Shown: positions 41,327 through 50,175 of the stretch, in pieces | How the letters are laid out: each line of letters begins with the position of its first letter | Numbering within the stretch: the stretch's first letter is position 1 | Assembly (NCBI GenBank): GCA_023387655.1 | Contig: JAEWHR010000117.1 | Coordinates: 1 to 64,000, forward strand | Direction of reading: 5' to 3' | Origin: Bacillota bacterium | GTDB taxonomy: Bacteria > Bacillota > Clostridia > Lachnospirales > Lachnospiraceae | DNA: 64,000 nt | Translations under genes and position numbers: made by a program | The notes under the pieces: model-generated | Databases searched by the model: none | What the model was told of the DNA's origin: nothing | The model's input: only the letters and a program-made list of their open reading frames with translations

Positions 41327-42931
41327 ATGAATAAATTACACGGTGGAATATCCGCTTCCGATGGAATAGCGATAGGACAAGCATATGTTGTTACAAAAAA
41401 ATCTTTTCTCATACCAAAACATCTCCTATCGGAGGATCAAATTTCTTTTGAATACCAAAGATATCAGTCTGCGGTAGAAGCAGTATCAAATCAATTACTT
41501 ACCTTACATGACAGTACCTCTATTCTTTCTGCCCAGGCTGAACTTATTCGTGATGCTTCCATCATGGAACATGTCAAACATGCAATAAACCAAAATCGAA
41601 AGAATGCAGAACTTGCTGTCTATGAAAGCTATCAGGATTATCTCACTCTCTTTGACCAATCAGACGACCCTTATCTAAAAGAGCGTGCGACTGATATTAT
41701 TGAAGTTAGAGACCTCCTTCTAGCTCATTTACAAGGAGCTACCTTACATGCCTTTAACAATTTGACGATACCTTCTATCATAATAGCCAATGACTTATCG
41801 CCCTCGGACATATTGGCGATTCCCTCCAACTTAATTAAGGGACTCTTATTAGGAGAGGGTAGTAGCAATAGCCATATTGCTTTGATAGCCAAAAGCCTAG
41901 AGATTCCTGCAATCGTAGCAGCAAAAGAGCTCCTCCCACAAATTAATAATGGAGAAGAGCTTATTTTAGATGCATATAAAACAGATATTATTTGTAAACC
42001 TACTTCTGTTCAAAAAAAGGAATATCAATCTATGTTAAATGACATTCTTAAAGCAAAAGAGGAAGACGCTAAACTCTCTTTATTACCAGTAGTTAATTTA
42101 AAACAAAAACCAATTAAGTTATCTGGAAATGCCATGAGCTTAGAAGAAGTAGCAAAGTTCAGGAAAATCGGTTGCCAAAATATAGGTTTGTTTCGAAGCG
42201 AGTTTTTTTATCTAAATCGTAATAGCTTGCCTTCTGAGCAAGAGCTTTATCAAGCCTATAAAGAAATTCTATTGCTTGCTGATGGTGATGTCACGATACG
42301 TACCTTAGATATCGGTGGAGATAAAACACTACCTTATTATCCTCTAGAAACAGAAAATAATCCTTTTTTAGGGTACCGAGGAATTCGCATCTACTTAGAC
42401 CGTGAAGAACTTTGGAAGCCACAGCTGCGTGCTTTATTAAAAGCAAGCGTTCATGGAAATTTAAGAATACTATTTCCTATGATAACAGAGGTATCTGAGC
42501 TAATTCTTGCGAAACAATTACTGACAATATGTAAAGAAGAACTTTATCGGGAGGGAATATCTATTCCTGCAAACATTCCAACTGGAATTATGATAGAAAC
42601 ACCGGCTGCTGTATTAGACGCTGATAATTTAGCAAAGCATTGTGACTTTTTTAGCATCGGAACTAATGATTTGATACAGTATCTTTTTGCAATTGATAGA
42701 ACTAATCCTTTGGTCAGTAACCGTTATGAACTTTTACCAAGCGCTTTACAAACTTCATTGGCAATGACATTAAAAGCAGGAGAAGAAAATCATATTCCTG
42801 TTAGTATTTGTGGTGAACTTGCAGGAAATGAAACAGCCATAGACTCACTCTTATCTCTAGGTTTTGAAGAATTTAGCGTTGCAATCACCCGATTTAATCC
42901 AATTAAGCGTTGCATTCTCAATCACCCATAG
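41327..42931 (+). CDS. ptsI: PEP-protein phosphotransferase (PTS enzyme I)
   Basis: Enzyme I takes phosphate from PEP and passes it to HPr for sugar uptake. The 534-residue protein has the N-terminal HPr-binding part, the phospho-His domain with His183 in GSSNSHIALIAKSLEIPAIV, and a C-terminal PEP barrel with GLFRSEFFYL, GYRGIRIYLD, GTNDLIQYLFAIDRTN and the catalytic Cys495 in SICGELAG. I start at ATG 41327, since GGAGG lies seven bases before and sits inside the alternative start at 41315. Odd: the usual GGxTSH around the active histidine is EGSSNSH. HPr (ptsH) is not adjacent. Confidence 0.93.
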   Translation: MNKLHGGISASDGIAIGQAYVVTKKSFLIPKHLLSEDQISFEYQRYQSAVEAVSNQLLTLHDSTSILSAQAELIRDASIMEHVKHAINQNRKNAELAVYESYQDYLTLFDQSDDPYLKERATDIIEVRDLLLAHLQGATLHAFNNLTIPSIIIANDLSPSDILAIPSNLIKGLLLGEGSSNSHIALIAKSLEIPAIVAAKELLPQINNGEELILDAYKTDIICKPTSVQKKEYQSMLNDILKAKEEDAKLSLLPVVNLKQKPIKLSGNAMSLEEVAKFRKIGCQNIGLFRSEFFYLNRNSLPSEQELYQAYKEILLLADGDVTIRTLDIGGDKTLPYYPLETENNPFLGYRGIRIYLDREELWKPQLRALLKASVHGNLRILFPMITEVSELILAKQLLTICKEELYREGISIPANIPTGIMIETPAAVLDADNLAKHCDFFSIGTNDLIQYLFAIDRTNPLVSNRYELLPSALQTSLAMTLKAGEENHIPVSICGELAGNETAIDSLLSLGFEEFSVAITRFNPIKRCILNHP

Positions 42932-42935
42932 ATAA

Positions 42936-43460
42936 TTACATTAATCCCATAAATAACGTACTAATAATTACTCCAGCAATTGTAGCTACTAACGCTCCAG
43001 CTAATGTATACCTAGTTTTCTTAACCCCAGCAGTCATATAATAAACTGCCATTGTGTAGAAGATGGTTTCTGTGCAGCTCATAATAATACTACTTAATCT
43101 ACCAATATAAGAGTCTGGACCAAATTCTTTGAATAAGTCCAACAATAGGCTGGTTGCGGCAGAGGAGGAAAACATTTTTATAATCACAAGAGGAACGATT
43201 TCTGATGGGAAATGAAATATGGAGGTGACGCCATCCAAGGTATTCGATATCAATAGCAAGACACCAGAAGCCCGTAAGATTCCAATAGCCACCATTAAGC
43301 CAATGAGTGTTGGCATAATACCAAGGACTACTTGAAATCCTTCTTTTGCGCCTTTTATAAAATCGTCGTATACTGGTCTTTTCATAAGAATCCCCATACC
43401 GATGATATAAAAGAAAAGTAGTGGTATAATATAATTCGATAGGTAGACAACAAACTTCAT
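42936..43460 (-). CDS. spmB: Spore maturation protein B
   Basis: This 174-residue membrane protein has four to five hydrophobic segments and the nucleoside-recognition (Gate) domain text YDDFIKGAKEGFQVVLGIMPTLIGLM and PLVIIKMFSSSAATSLLLDLFKEFGPDSYIGRL. SpmA and SpmB are needed in Bacillus and Clostridium for core dehydration and heat resistance of spores; they act in the sporulating cell. It follows spmA by 99 bases on the same strand, with GGAGGG before the ATG. Confidence 0.94.
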   Translation of the reverse strand: MKFVVYLSNYIIPLLFFYIIGMGILMKRPVYDDFIKGAKEGFQVVLGIMPTLIGLMVAIGILRASGVLLLISNTLDGVTSIFHFPSEIVPLVIIKMFSSSAATSLLLDLFKEFGPDSYIGRLSSIIMSCTETIFYTMAVYYMTAGVKKTRYTLAGALVATIAGVIISTLFMGLM

Positions 43461-43559
43461 GGTTATTACCCTCCATCTTACTAAAACTTTAAAAGTTAAT
43501 AAATTTGTGCTATAAAACTAATTCAACAAAGTTCATGCTTGTTCTTACAATCCCAAACG

Positions 43560-44144
43560 CTACGATTTCTTGGATAATTTCCTCGCAATTATAGAGAAAA
43601 TGACACCAACTAGCGTTGAACATAGGGTAACAAGTATACTAACACCTAAGATGTCCGATGGATTTAATGCACCATATTGACTCCGGTATGCTATAATATT
43701 AACAGGAATCAACTGAAGAGAAGAAATGTTGATAATAAGAAAAGTACACATATCACAGCTTGCAATCTTTGAATTTTTATTAAGAGAAGACAATTCTTTC
43801 ATTGCTTTTAGCCCAACTGGTGTAGCCGCCCATCCAAGACCTAAAATATTGGCAATCATATTTGATGCTATGTACTCATTTACAATATGATCCTTCGGTA
43901 TATCTGGAAATAATACTTTTAGTAATGGTCGAAGTTTTCTTGTTAATTGGTCCATAAGACCAATTCCCCTAGCTACCTCCATAAGTCCCATCCATAGAGA
44001 CATTACTCCTAGCATGGCTATACATAGAGTTACAGCCTCCTTAGCCGACGATATGGTTGTTGTACTGATATCAGCCATCTTCCCTGTAAATGCACCGTAA
44101 ACTATACCAATAATAATCATGAATGCCCATAGATAATTTATCAT
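43560..44144 (-). CDS. spmA: Spore maturation protein A
   Basis: This 194-residue membrane protein with the Gate-type fold starts MINYLWAFMIIIGIVYGAFTGK. Typical phrases are LGVMSLWMGLMEVARGIGL, the loop NEYIASNMIANILGLGWAATPVGLKAM and SCDMCTFLIINISSLQLIP. The pair spmA-spmB is found in most spore formers. A sigma-E-like promoter lies about 25 bases upstream. The ribosome site is weak, which is common for weakly expressed sporulation genes. It is divergent from abrB. Confidence 0.94.
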   Translation of the reverse strand: MINYLWAFMIIIGIVYGAFTGKMADISTTTISSAKEAVTLCIAMLGVMSLWMGLMEVARGIGLMDQLTRKLRPLLKVLFPDIPKDHIVNEYIASNMIANILGLGWAATPVGLKAMKELSSLNKNSKIASCDMCTFLIINISSLQLIPVNIIAYRSQYGALNPSDILGVSILVTLCSTLVGVIFSIIARKLSKKS

Positions 44145-44168
44145 TGTGGAAAACCATTCGTTTTTTTA

Positions 44169-44197
44169 ATCATATGAGATGTTTTATAAATCTATTC
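44169..44197 (-). promoter_or_regulatory. Sigma-E-like promoter of spmA
   Basis: GAATAGA (44191-44197) and CATATGAT (44169-44176) are 14 bases apart and resemble the sigma-E consensus GAATATT and CATACAAT. The target being a mother-cell sporulation operon supports it. Confidence 0.5.
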
Positions 44198-44625
44198 TTC
44201 CTACTGTTTCGTATTAATCCTGTAACATCTGCAAATCAGGGAATAAAATAATTATTACTCCTTATTACGGATGAAGTAACTACTTCCCTTACTCATTAAC
44301 GTTGTTACTAAATGTAGTATTTAACATTATAAATTACACTTATATTTTTACCAATTTTCGGATAACTAGGCGTGAATAGTTGTAAATGCTTACATCCCTA
44401 GCTAAAAGGAATGAAAATGCTTACAATCGTAGATAAAAAAAGGTAATTAATTAATATAGCTTATATAATGGATAGTTTTCAGAAAGTTCGCCATTTTTTT
44501 ACAATTTCTCTTTTTAACAGGTAAATTACAGATTGAAAACGCTATTTTTGACGAAACTATTCACTAATATTACATATCATGAACATGCATCTTAAAAAAA
44601 TGCTAGAATGTAACATTTTTTTGAA

Positions 44626-44653
44626 TTGACTTAGCCTGTCTTTATATGATAAT
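44626..44653 (+). promoter_or_regulatory. Candidate promoter of the abrB-family gene
   Basis: TTGACT (44626-44631) and GATAAT (44648-44653) have a 16-base spacer. Between here and the spmA promoter (44200-44620) the DNA is AT-rich, with two ATGCTTACA motifs (near 44395 and 44417) and no gene. Confidence 0.55.
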
Positions 44654-44730
44654 TTATAGTAAGTAATTCAAAATAATTACAGAATTTGACATTTTATATG
44701 TTTGTTTGACATTGAAAGGAGTACTAAAAA

Positions 44731-44988
44731 ATGAAAAGTACAGGTATCGTTAGAAAGCTTGACGAATTAGGCCGCATCACACTTCCTATTGAATTAAGAA
44801 GAACGCTTGGTGTAAGCGAAAGAGATCCATTGGAAATCTTCGTAGATGAAGGAAAGATTATTCTTCAAAAATATGAGCCAGCAGACATCTTTAGTGGAAG
44901 TAAAGATGATTTAGTAGATTATTGCGGTAAGAAAGTCGCTAAGAGTTCTATTATGGAACTTGCAAAACTTGCAGGTATTATTGAATAA
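44731..44988 (+). CDS. abrB: AbrB/SpoVT-family transition-state regulator
   Basis: An 85-residue regulator whose N-terminal swapped-hairpin DNA-binding domain reads TGIVRKLDELGRITLPIELRR, almost the AbrB/Abh text of Bacillus. The C-terminal part (45-85) serves multimerisation. AbrB proteins repress stationary-phase and sporulation genes during growth. The gene has AAAGGAG ahead of its ATG. It sits next to rsmI as abrB sits next to yabC in B. subtilis, which supports orthology; whether it is AbrB proper or a paralog is not settled by sequence. Confidence 0.9.
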   Translation: MKSTGIVRKLDELGRITLPIELRRTLGVSERDPLEIFVDEGKIILQKYEPADIFSGSKDDLVDYCGKKVAKSSIMELAKLAGIIE

Positions 44989-45195
44989 TTAATTTTTACT
45001 TGATACAACCTAACATATAAAAGAGTTCTACATAATACAGTATCATCATCCAGATACTGTTCTATGACTCTATAAAAATACCAATCGATAGAAGTTATGT
45101 ATTTCTTCTATCTTACCGTTAAATTAAGCAAGTTTGTCGTATTTACGATTCTTGTTTATTTAACATAATAAATAGAAATTTTTACTTTGGCGGAC

Positions 45196-45249
45196 AAAAA
45201 AGTATAGAAAGTCATGCTTACAATGGAAGCATATTTTCTATACTTTTTT
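45196..45249. terminator. Terminator between abrB and rsmI
   Basis: AAAAAAGTATAGAAA and TTTTCTATACTTTTTT form a long stem with an inner ATGCTT/AAGCAT hairpin. T runs on both strands let it serve both convergent genes. The stretch 44990-45195 holds no other feature. Confidence 0.8.
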
Positions 45250-45322
45250 GATACCTTTATTTTATCACTATATGAAAGCCATCTTGACACTATCGTTTTT
45301 ACTAACTTCTTTTAAAATCTAT

Positions 45323-46168
45323 TTATTCTTGCTCTAGCAGCTGCGAATAAATATCTCTTTTGGATACTCCACGGTCGGAAGCAACTAATTTCATAGCTTC
45401 CTTTTTACTTAGTCCTTGTCCAAGATAGTAATCCATATGGGCTTCTAATGTCCACTCTGCCCATCTCTCCTGGTCTTCTTTCCTAAGTTCTTCCCTTGTA
45501 CGCCCTTCAATAAGAAGCACACACTCCCCTTTGGGCTCACTGTCCGTATAGAATGTGAGTGCATCCTCTATCGTAGTTAAGAAAGCGGTTTCATATCTCT
45601 TTGTTAACTCTCTACATACTGTAATTCTTCTATTACCAAGAGCCTCATGAAGAAGATTCAAAGTTTTTACTAGGCGATGTGGTGCTTCGTATATGATAAT
45701 TGTTCTTGTCTCATTGACAAGCTCATCTAGAATGGCTTGGCGTTCTTTTTTATCTACTGGTAAAAAAGCTTCAAATACAAACCTTCTCGTAGATCTACCT
45801 GAAATTGTTAGGGCAGTAATCAGCGCACAAGCTCCTGGTAAAGATGTTACAACAATTCCTGCCTCATAAGCCATCTGAACTAACTCTTCGCCCGGATCTG
45901 AAATACCAGGGGTCCCTGCGTCTGTTATCAATGCCACGTTCTTTCCCTGTAGTATCTCTTGGATCAAATACTTCCCTTTTTCTATCTTATTAAATTCATG
46001 ATAGCTCGTCATCGGTGTTTTTATATTAAAATGATTTAATAACTTTATACTATTTCTTGTGTCCTCTGCGGCAATCAAATCTACCTCAGACAATATTCTC
46101 ACAGCGCGAAAGGTCATATCCTCCAAATTACCAATTGGAGTGGCACACAAATATAATTTTCCTGACAT
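45323..46168 (-). CDS. rsmI: 16S rRNA (cytidine1402-2'-O)-methyltransferase
   Basis: This 281-residue SAM-dependent methylase of the tetrapyrrole-methylase fold 2'-O-methylates C1402 in the ribosomal P site. Landmarks: LYLCATPIGNLEDMTFRAV, AAEDTRNSIKLLNHF, ALITDAGTPGISDPGE, SLPGACALITAL and FEAFLPVDKKER. The C-terminal GLSKKEAMKLVASDRGVSKRDIY is the usual end. It corresponds to yabC in Bacillus, in the same order relative to abrB and ricT. Length normal. Confidence 0.97.
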   Translation of the reverse strand: MSGKLYLCATPIGNLEDMTFRAVRILSEVDLIAAEDTRNSIKLLNHFNIKTPMTSYHEFNKIEKGKYLIQEILQGKNVALITDAGTPGISDPGEELVQMAYEAGIVVTSLPGACALITALTISGRSTRRFVFEAFLPVDKKERQAILDELVNETRTIIIYEAPHRLVKTLNLLHEALGNRRITVCRELTKRYETAFLTTIEDALTFYTDSEPKGECVLLIEGRTREELRKEDQERWAEWTLEAHMDYYLGQGLSKKEAMKLVASDRGVSKRDIYSQLLEQE

Positions 46169-46287
46169 GATTCCTCCTAATACCCGTTACATATCAAATC
46201 TATCACAGGTTTGATACTGCCAGTAATAAGTAGTGTAAATTGCTCTTTATTTTCACACTATCTGTGATATGCACGTAGTCAAATAAA

Positions 46288-47058
46288 CTAATAACCATAG
46301 ATTTTATAAATCTCATCAGTATAAACATTTACCTCGCGATAGACAATCAGAGGCGCTTCAATCGTAATCATAGGGTTTCCACCACGCAAACCTTCGATTA
46401 GTACCATATTAGGTTCTTTGTCAACATAAGGATGCACTAGTTTCATCCGTTTAGGTTCTAATTTATATTGACGCATTACAGAAAATATTTCAACCAATCG
46501 ATGTGGACGGTGCACCATATAAAATCTTCCGTTGGGTTTAAGAATTTTAGCAGCTTCTCTTATCACATCTTCAAGGTTACATAATATTTCATGTCTTGCA
46601 ATTGCCTTTGGCATAGTAGGATTTACTAACCCATGCTGATGATTCATATAAGGAGGATTACACGTAACAACATCGAAAGATCCTGCTCCAAATAACTTGG
46701 AGGCCTCCTTAATATCTCCTGTTACAATCCCTACACGTTCTTGTAAGTCATTATAGAGAACACTTCTCCTTGCCATATCTGCACTTTCTTCTTGAATCTC
46801 AAGTCCTGTAAAGTGTTTTCCTTTTGTTTTCCCTGCTAATAGAATAGGAATAATCCCGGTCCCTGTTCCCATATCAAGAGTAGATTCCTCTGGTTTTATT
46901 TTTGCAAAGCCAGATAATAAAACAGCATCCATTCCAAAACAAAATTTTTCTGGGTTTTGGATTAATTTATAGCCATTTCTATGCAAATCATCCAATCTTT
47001 CTCCTGGAAAGATTAACTTCTCTTTTTGTGTTAGGGAAATTTTCTCTGTATTAGTCAT
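46288..47058 (-). CDS. tRNA1(Val) A37 N6-methyltransferase-like (YabB)
   Basis: This 256-residue SAM methylase has the class I motif LDMGTGTGIIPILLAGK and the adenine N6 catalytic motif NPPY in DVVTCNPPYMNHQHG. The opening text LDDLHRNGYKLIQNPEKFCFG is shared by the YfiC/TrmN6 and YabB family. It should methylate an adenosine in a tRNA. I place the start at 47058 (MTNTEKIS), overlapping the ricT stop by eight bases, as expected for coupling. A longer frame from 47160 runs inside ricT and lacks a ribosome site. Confidence 0.9.
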   Translation of the reverse strand: MTNTEKISLTQKEKLIFPGERLDDLHRNGYKLIQNPEKFCFGMDAVLLSGFAKIKPEESTLDMGTGTGIIPILLAGKTKGKHFTGLEIQEESADMARRSVLYNDLQERVGIVTGDIKEASKLFGAGSFDVVTCNPPYMNHQHGLVNPTMPKAIARHEILCNLEDVIREAAKILKPNGRFYMVHRPHRLVEIFSVMRQYKLEPKRMKLVHPYVDKEPNMVLIEGLRGGNPMITIEAPLIVYREVNVYTDEIYKIYGY

Positions 47059-47953
47059 CCAAATGATTTCCTTCTTTTCTTTCCAACATTTCAAGTGCAC
47101 GAAGTTCCTCATCAAGCTGCACTTTCTCTTTTTTCTTCTTTGGCTTAAAGCGAAGGTCACTTACTTTATATTCACGGATTTCCTTTTCATCATTCTCTAA
47201 TACAACTATAACTTTTACTAATTGCTTTAGCACACTTACACTTGTTACTTCACCACGAAGATTATCACTGGTAGTTACAAAGTCACCTACACTTGGAAGC
47301 TTACTATTTAAGTCCTCATATGCCTCCTCTTCATTCTTTAAACAGCACATTAATCTTCCACATACACCAGAGATTTTAGTTGGATTTAAAGAAAGGTTTT
47401 GTTCCTTTGCCATCTTAATAGAAACAGGTGCAAATTCAGACAAGTGTGTGTGGCAGCATAGAGGTCTTCCACAGATACCGATACCTCCAACAATTTTAGT
47501 TTCATCACGAACACCTATTTGACGTAACTCAATTCTTGTCTTAAAGACCGATGCTAAATCTTTAACTAACTCACGAAAATCGATTCTTCCATCTGCGGTA
47601 AAATAAAACAATACCTTATTATTGTCAAAGGTATATTCACAGTCAATCAACTTCATATCAAGCTGATGCTTTGTAATCTTCTCTATACAGATACGAAACG
47701 CTTCTTTTTCTTTCTCTTTATTTTTCTGCTCTACTTCATCATCTTCCGGTGTTGCAGTTCTAATAACCTGCTTTAGCGGTTGTACCACTTGGCTATCTTC
47801 CACATCCCTTGGTCCAAGTACTACACTACCATATTCAACTCCTCTTGCCGTCTCAACAATTACATTATCCCCTTGCTTAATCGAAAAACCGGCTGGATCG
47901 AAAAAATAAATCTTACCAGCTCTTCGAAAACGTACACCGATTACATTTACCAT
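47051..47953 (-). CDS. ricT: PSP1-domain protein RicT
   Basis: This 300-residue PSP1-domain protein, the Bacillus RicT (YaaT) type, opens with VNVIGVRFRRAGKIYFFDPAG. It carries the cysteine-rich core GGIGICGRPLCCHTHLSEF and KISGVCGRLMCCLKNE, which in the RicA-RicF-RicT (Y) complex binds iron-sulfur clusters. The complex helps RNase Y mature operon mRNAs and affects sporulation and biofilm formation. The C-terminus is Lys/Glu-rich. The ATG at 47953 follows GAGAGGA. It sits between holB and the YabB-type methylase, as in Bacillus. Confidence 0.94.
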   Translation of the reverse strand: MVNVIGVRFRRAGKIYFFDPAGFSIKQGDNVIVETARGVEYGSVVLGPRDVEDSQVVQPLKQVIRTATPEDDEVEQKNKEKEKEAFRICIEKITKHQLDMKLIDCEYTFDNNKVLFYFTADGRIDFRELVKDLASVFKTRIELRQIGVRDETKIVGGIGICGRPLCCHTHLSEFAPVSIKMAKEQNLSLNPTKISGVCGRLMCCLKNEEEAYEDLNSKLPSVGDFVTTSDNLRGEVTSVSVLKQLVKVIVVLENDEKEIREYKVSDLRFKPKKKKEKVQLDEELRALEMLERKEGNHLDD

Positions 47954-47996
47954 AATTTTTATCCTCTCTCCCTTTTCATTCACTCCAATAAAAGAT

Positions 47997-48989
47997 TTAT
48001 TGATAACTTTCCTTCATAGAAAGTAATAAAAGCTCTATTGCAACTTCAAAGTTTACATTCGCATTCAATCGTTCCTTGACCTTCCCAAATGCCTGTATTA
48101 TTTGTTCTAAGCCCTCGAAGCTACATAATCTCGCCTGCTTTTTAATCGTAGACACTTCTTCCTTATATACTAAAAGATTGCCGTCCTGTGTAGCCTTAAA
48201 CATTAAAATATCTCGATACCATAGAAGCATTAAGTCCATGCAGTCCAATATATCATTCTTATTTTCCGAGAAATACTTAACCGCTTCAGCTATATCACTA
48301 AGATCCATTCCCTCTATATTGTTCATAAGATGAATAATATCTTCCTTCATCTTTACAAATCGCTCTGAGGTCGCATACTTAATCGCCTTCCCTAGGTTTC
48401 CTCCGGAAAAGGATGCACTGATTTGTGCCTGATAATCTACCACATGTTCTACATCAATGAGATATTGTTTGATTTTATTCTTATCCACTGCTTTAAAATT
48501 AAGTATAACGCAGCGGGATAATATCGTCTGTAAAAATGCATTGCTATTGTTTGTTAATAACAAAATAATCGCATACTGTGGCGGTTCTTCAATTGTTTTT
48601 AAGAGAGCATTTTGTGCTTGTTCTGTCATCTTCTCCGCTTCATCTATAATATAGATTTTATAAGGACCAACATAAGGCTTAATTGCAATATCATTATTTA
48701 ACTGAAGACGGATATCATCCACACCAATACTTGTTTTTGCATGGGTGATTCTACGGATATCCGGCTGATTACCTGATACTGCTTGTAAGCAGGATTTACA
48801 CTTAGTACACGGATTGTTTCCATGTTCGCTACACAAAAGCGCAGAGGCAAAAATATTTGCAACAAAGTTTTTTCCAATCCCATCTTCCCCTTGAAAGATA
48901 TAAGCGTGAGAAACCTTATTGGTTTTCATTGCGTTTTGAAGATGATTCACGATTTCTTCATGCCCAATAACATCTCTAAAGGTATTCAT
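47997..48989 (-). CDS. holB: DNA polymerase III delta' subunit
   Basis: This 330-residue clamp-loader subunit has a P-loop-like GEDGIGKNFVANIFASALL (GKN, not GKT), a zinc finger C-x8-C-x2-C-x2-C (in CSEHGNNPCTKCKSC), Walker B-like YIIDEAEKMTEQAQNALLKT and the SRC motif (LSRCVILNF). The C-terminal domain is helical. Delta' helps open the sliding clamp at replication forks. Placement before ricT and after yaaR follows the Bacillus order. The Lys-Asn Walker A fits a subunit that need not hydrolyse ATP. Confidence 0.93.
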   Translation of the reverse strand: MNTFRDVIGHEEIVNHLQNAMKTNKVSHAYIFQGEDGIGKNFVANIFASALLCSEHGNNPCTKCKSCLQAVSGNQPDIRRITHAKTSIGVDDIRLQLNNDIAIKPYVGPYKIYIIDEAEKMTEQAQNALLKTIEEPPQYAIILLLTNNSNAFLQTILSRCVILNFKAVDKNKIKQYLIDVEHVVDYQAQISASFSGGNLGKAIKYATSERFVKMKEDIIHLMNNIEGMDLSDIAEAVKYFSENKNDILDCMDLMLLWYRDILMFKATQDGNLLVYKEEVSTIKKQARLCSFEGLEQIIQAFGKVKERLNANVNFEVAIELLLLSMKESYQ

Positions 48990-49010
48990 GTTCTCCCTGC
49001 CTTTCTAAAG

Positions 49011-49451
49011 TTATGCCAATAAGTCCAGTAATAATCCTCTAATTTCATCAATTCGACTTAAAATAGCAATTGCGTCTTTTTCCTCTTTGATTAACTCTAA
49101 TGCCAATTCATCCAAGGTTTTATCTATTAATTTTATCATACCATAGACTCGGTGCCTTCCACGTTTATCTAAGAAATTCTGACGTGAAAACTTATGTGAT
49201 CGATTTACAATCTCGTTCATGAATTCCTTAATTAATTCCCGATATCTTCTCATATCGGTAACATCCATGTGTTTGGTGATTCGTTTCCCTTGAGTGGCAA
49301 TCTCCTCCACTAACAGATTTAAACGCGCCTGAAGTGACTGCTCCTCAATATTGCTAATCAAGGTAAAGCGAAAAGAATCATCTCCATTTGGAACAGGAGC
49401 TTTCACTTCTGCCTGACTAATTTGCTGTAATTGATTCACTTTAATCTCCAT
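49011..49451 (-). CDS. yaaR: YaaR-family (DUF327) protein
   Basis: This 146-residue helical protein of the DUF327/YaaR family has EQSLQARLNLLVEEIATQGKRI, a conserved HMDVTDMRRYRELIKEFMNEIV and a central KFSRQNFLDKRGRHRVYGMIKLID. Function is not established. The neighbour holB starts 21 bases after its stop, and the conserved yaaR-holB pair suggests a replication or DNA-related role. I start at ATG 49451, with GGGAGGTG seven bases before. Confidence 0.88.
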   Translation of the reverse strand: MEIKVNQLQQISQAEVKAPVPNGDDSFRFTLISNIEEQSLQARLNLLVEEIATQGKRITKHMDVTDMRRYRELIKEFMNEIVNRSHKFSRQNFLDKRGRHRVYGMIKLIDKTLDELALELIKEEKDAIAILSRIDEIRGLLLDLLA

Positions 49452-49584
49452 GCGCTCACCTCCCATTCACCGTATCCTGTGGTATTTTACATTATATCAT
49501 AGGGCACTTATAATTTATAGCATTTTCTTTTATCATACCTATATTGTAATCTATTGTTTTATTTCTATCTAATAATGTCAATTC

Positions 49585-50175
49585 CTATTTCTGAAAGCTC
49601 TTAATATCATTCACTATTTCGTCGATACACTCTTCCAAATTAATATTTTTATATCGTTTGATAATATTTGCTTCTTTTAATTTGCTTTCTGAAAAATCCT
49701 CCTCATCTGCAAGATACCTTCTGCAAACCTCTGCAAACTTAGGATTTTCTTGTCTTCTCTCCCTAATAATAGATCTTTCTAATCGTATGTCATCCGCAAC
49801 TTCGATATACAAAGGAATTACGATATCATCACCAAAATATTTTCTTATTTGCACAAAACCCTCTAATGTACTAATTAGAAGATAATCTGTGTTACCTAAT
49901 ATAATTTGCTCGTCATTTACGGTAAAATAATGCCACTCACCCTGTATCGTGTGATAAGTTCTTTGCTCAATAATCAATCCTTTTTCTTTTAGATTTTCCA
50001 TCTCTTCCACGGTCACAAAACGATACTCTACACCATCTTTTTCGCCTTTTCGGATTGGTCTAGTTGTATAACCAACTGCTGTCTTAAGCATAAGCTCCTT
50101 TAACTCAATTAGTTTTTTATAGACCGTATCTTTTCCGGTCGCACTCTTTCCCATGATTACAAAAATTTTAGACAT
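49585..50175 (-). CDS. Guanylate kinase-like protein in the tmk position
   Basis: This 196-residue P-loop kinase of the guanylate-kinase fold has Walker A GKSATGKD, the GMP-binding VGYTTRPIRKGEKDGVEYRFV, and IEQRTYHTIQGEWHYFTV with Tyr and Glu of the nucleotide site. It should phosphorylate GMP or a related nucleotide. In Bacillus the slot between yaaO and yaaR carries thymidylate kinase (tmk) and yaaQ instead. Walker A is GKSATGKD rather than GPSGxGKS/T, and the sequence has drifted from standard Gmk, so it may be a paralog. It overlaps the decarboxylase gene's end by eight bases. Confidence 0.8.
   Translation of the reverse strand: MSKIFVIMGKSATGKDTVYKKLIELKELMLKTAVGYTTRPIRKGEKDGVEYRFVTVEEMENLKEKGLIIEQRTYHTIQGEWHYFTVNDEQIILGNTDYLLISTLEGFVQIRKYFGDDIVIPLYIEVADDIRLERSIIRERRQENPKFAEVCRRYLADEEDFSESKLKEANIIKRYKNINLEECIDEIVNDIKSFQK

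Noticed and set aside
43099..43476. Overlapping 125-codon frame on the minus strand at spmB
   Set aside because: It is a frame-shifted shadow of spmB, whose own frame carries the family motifs and a ribosome site.
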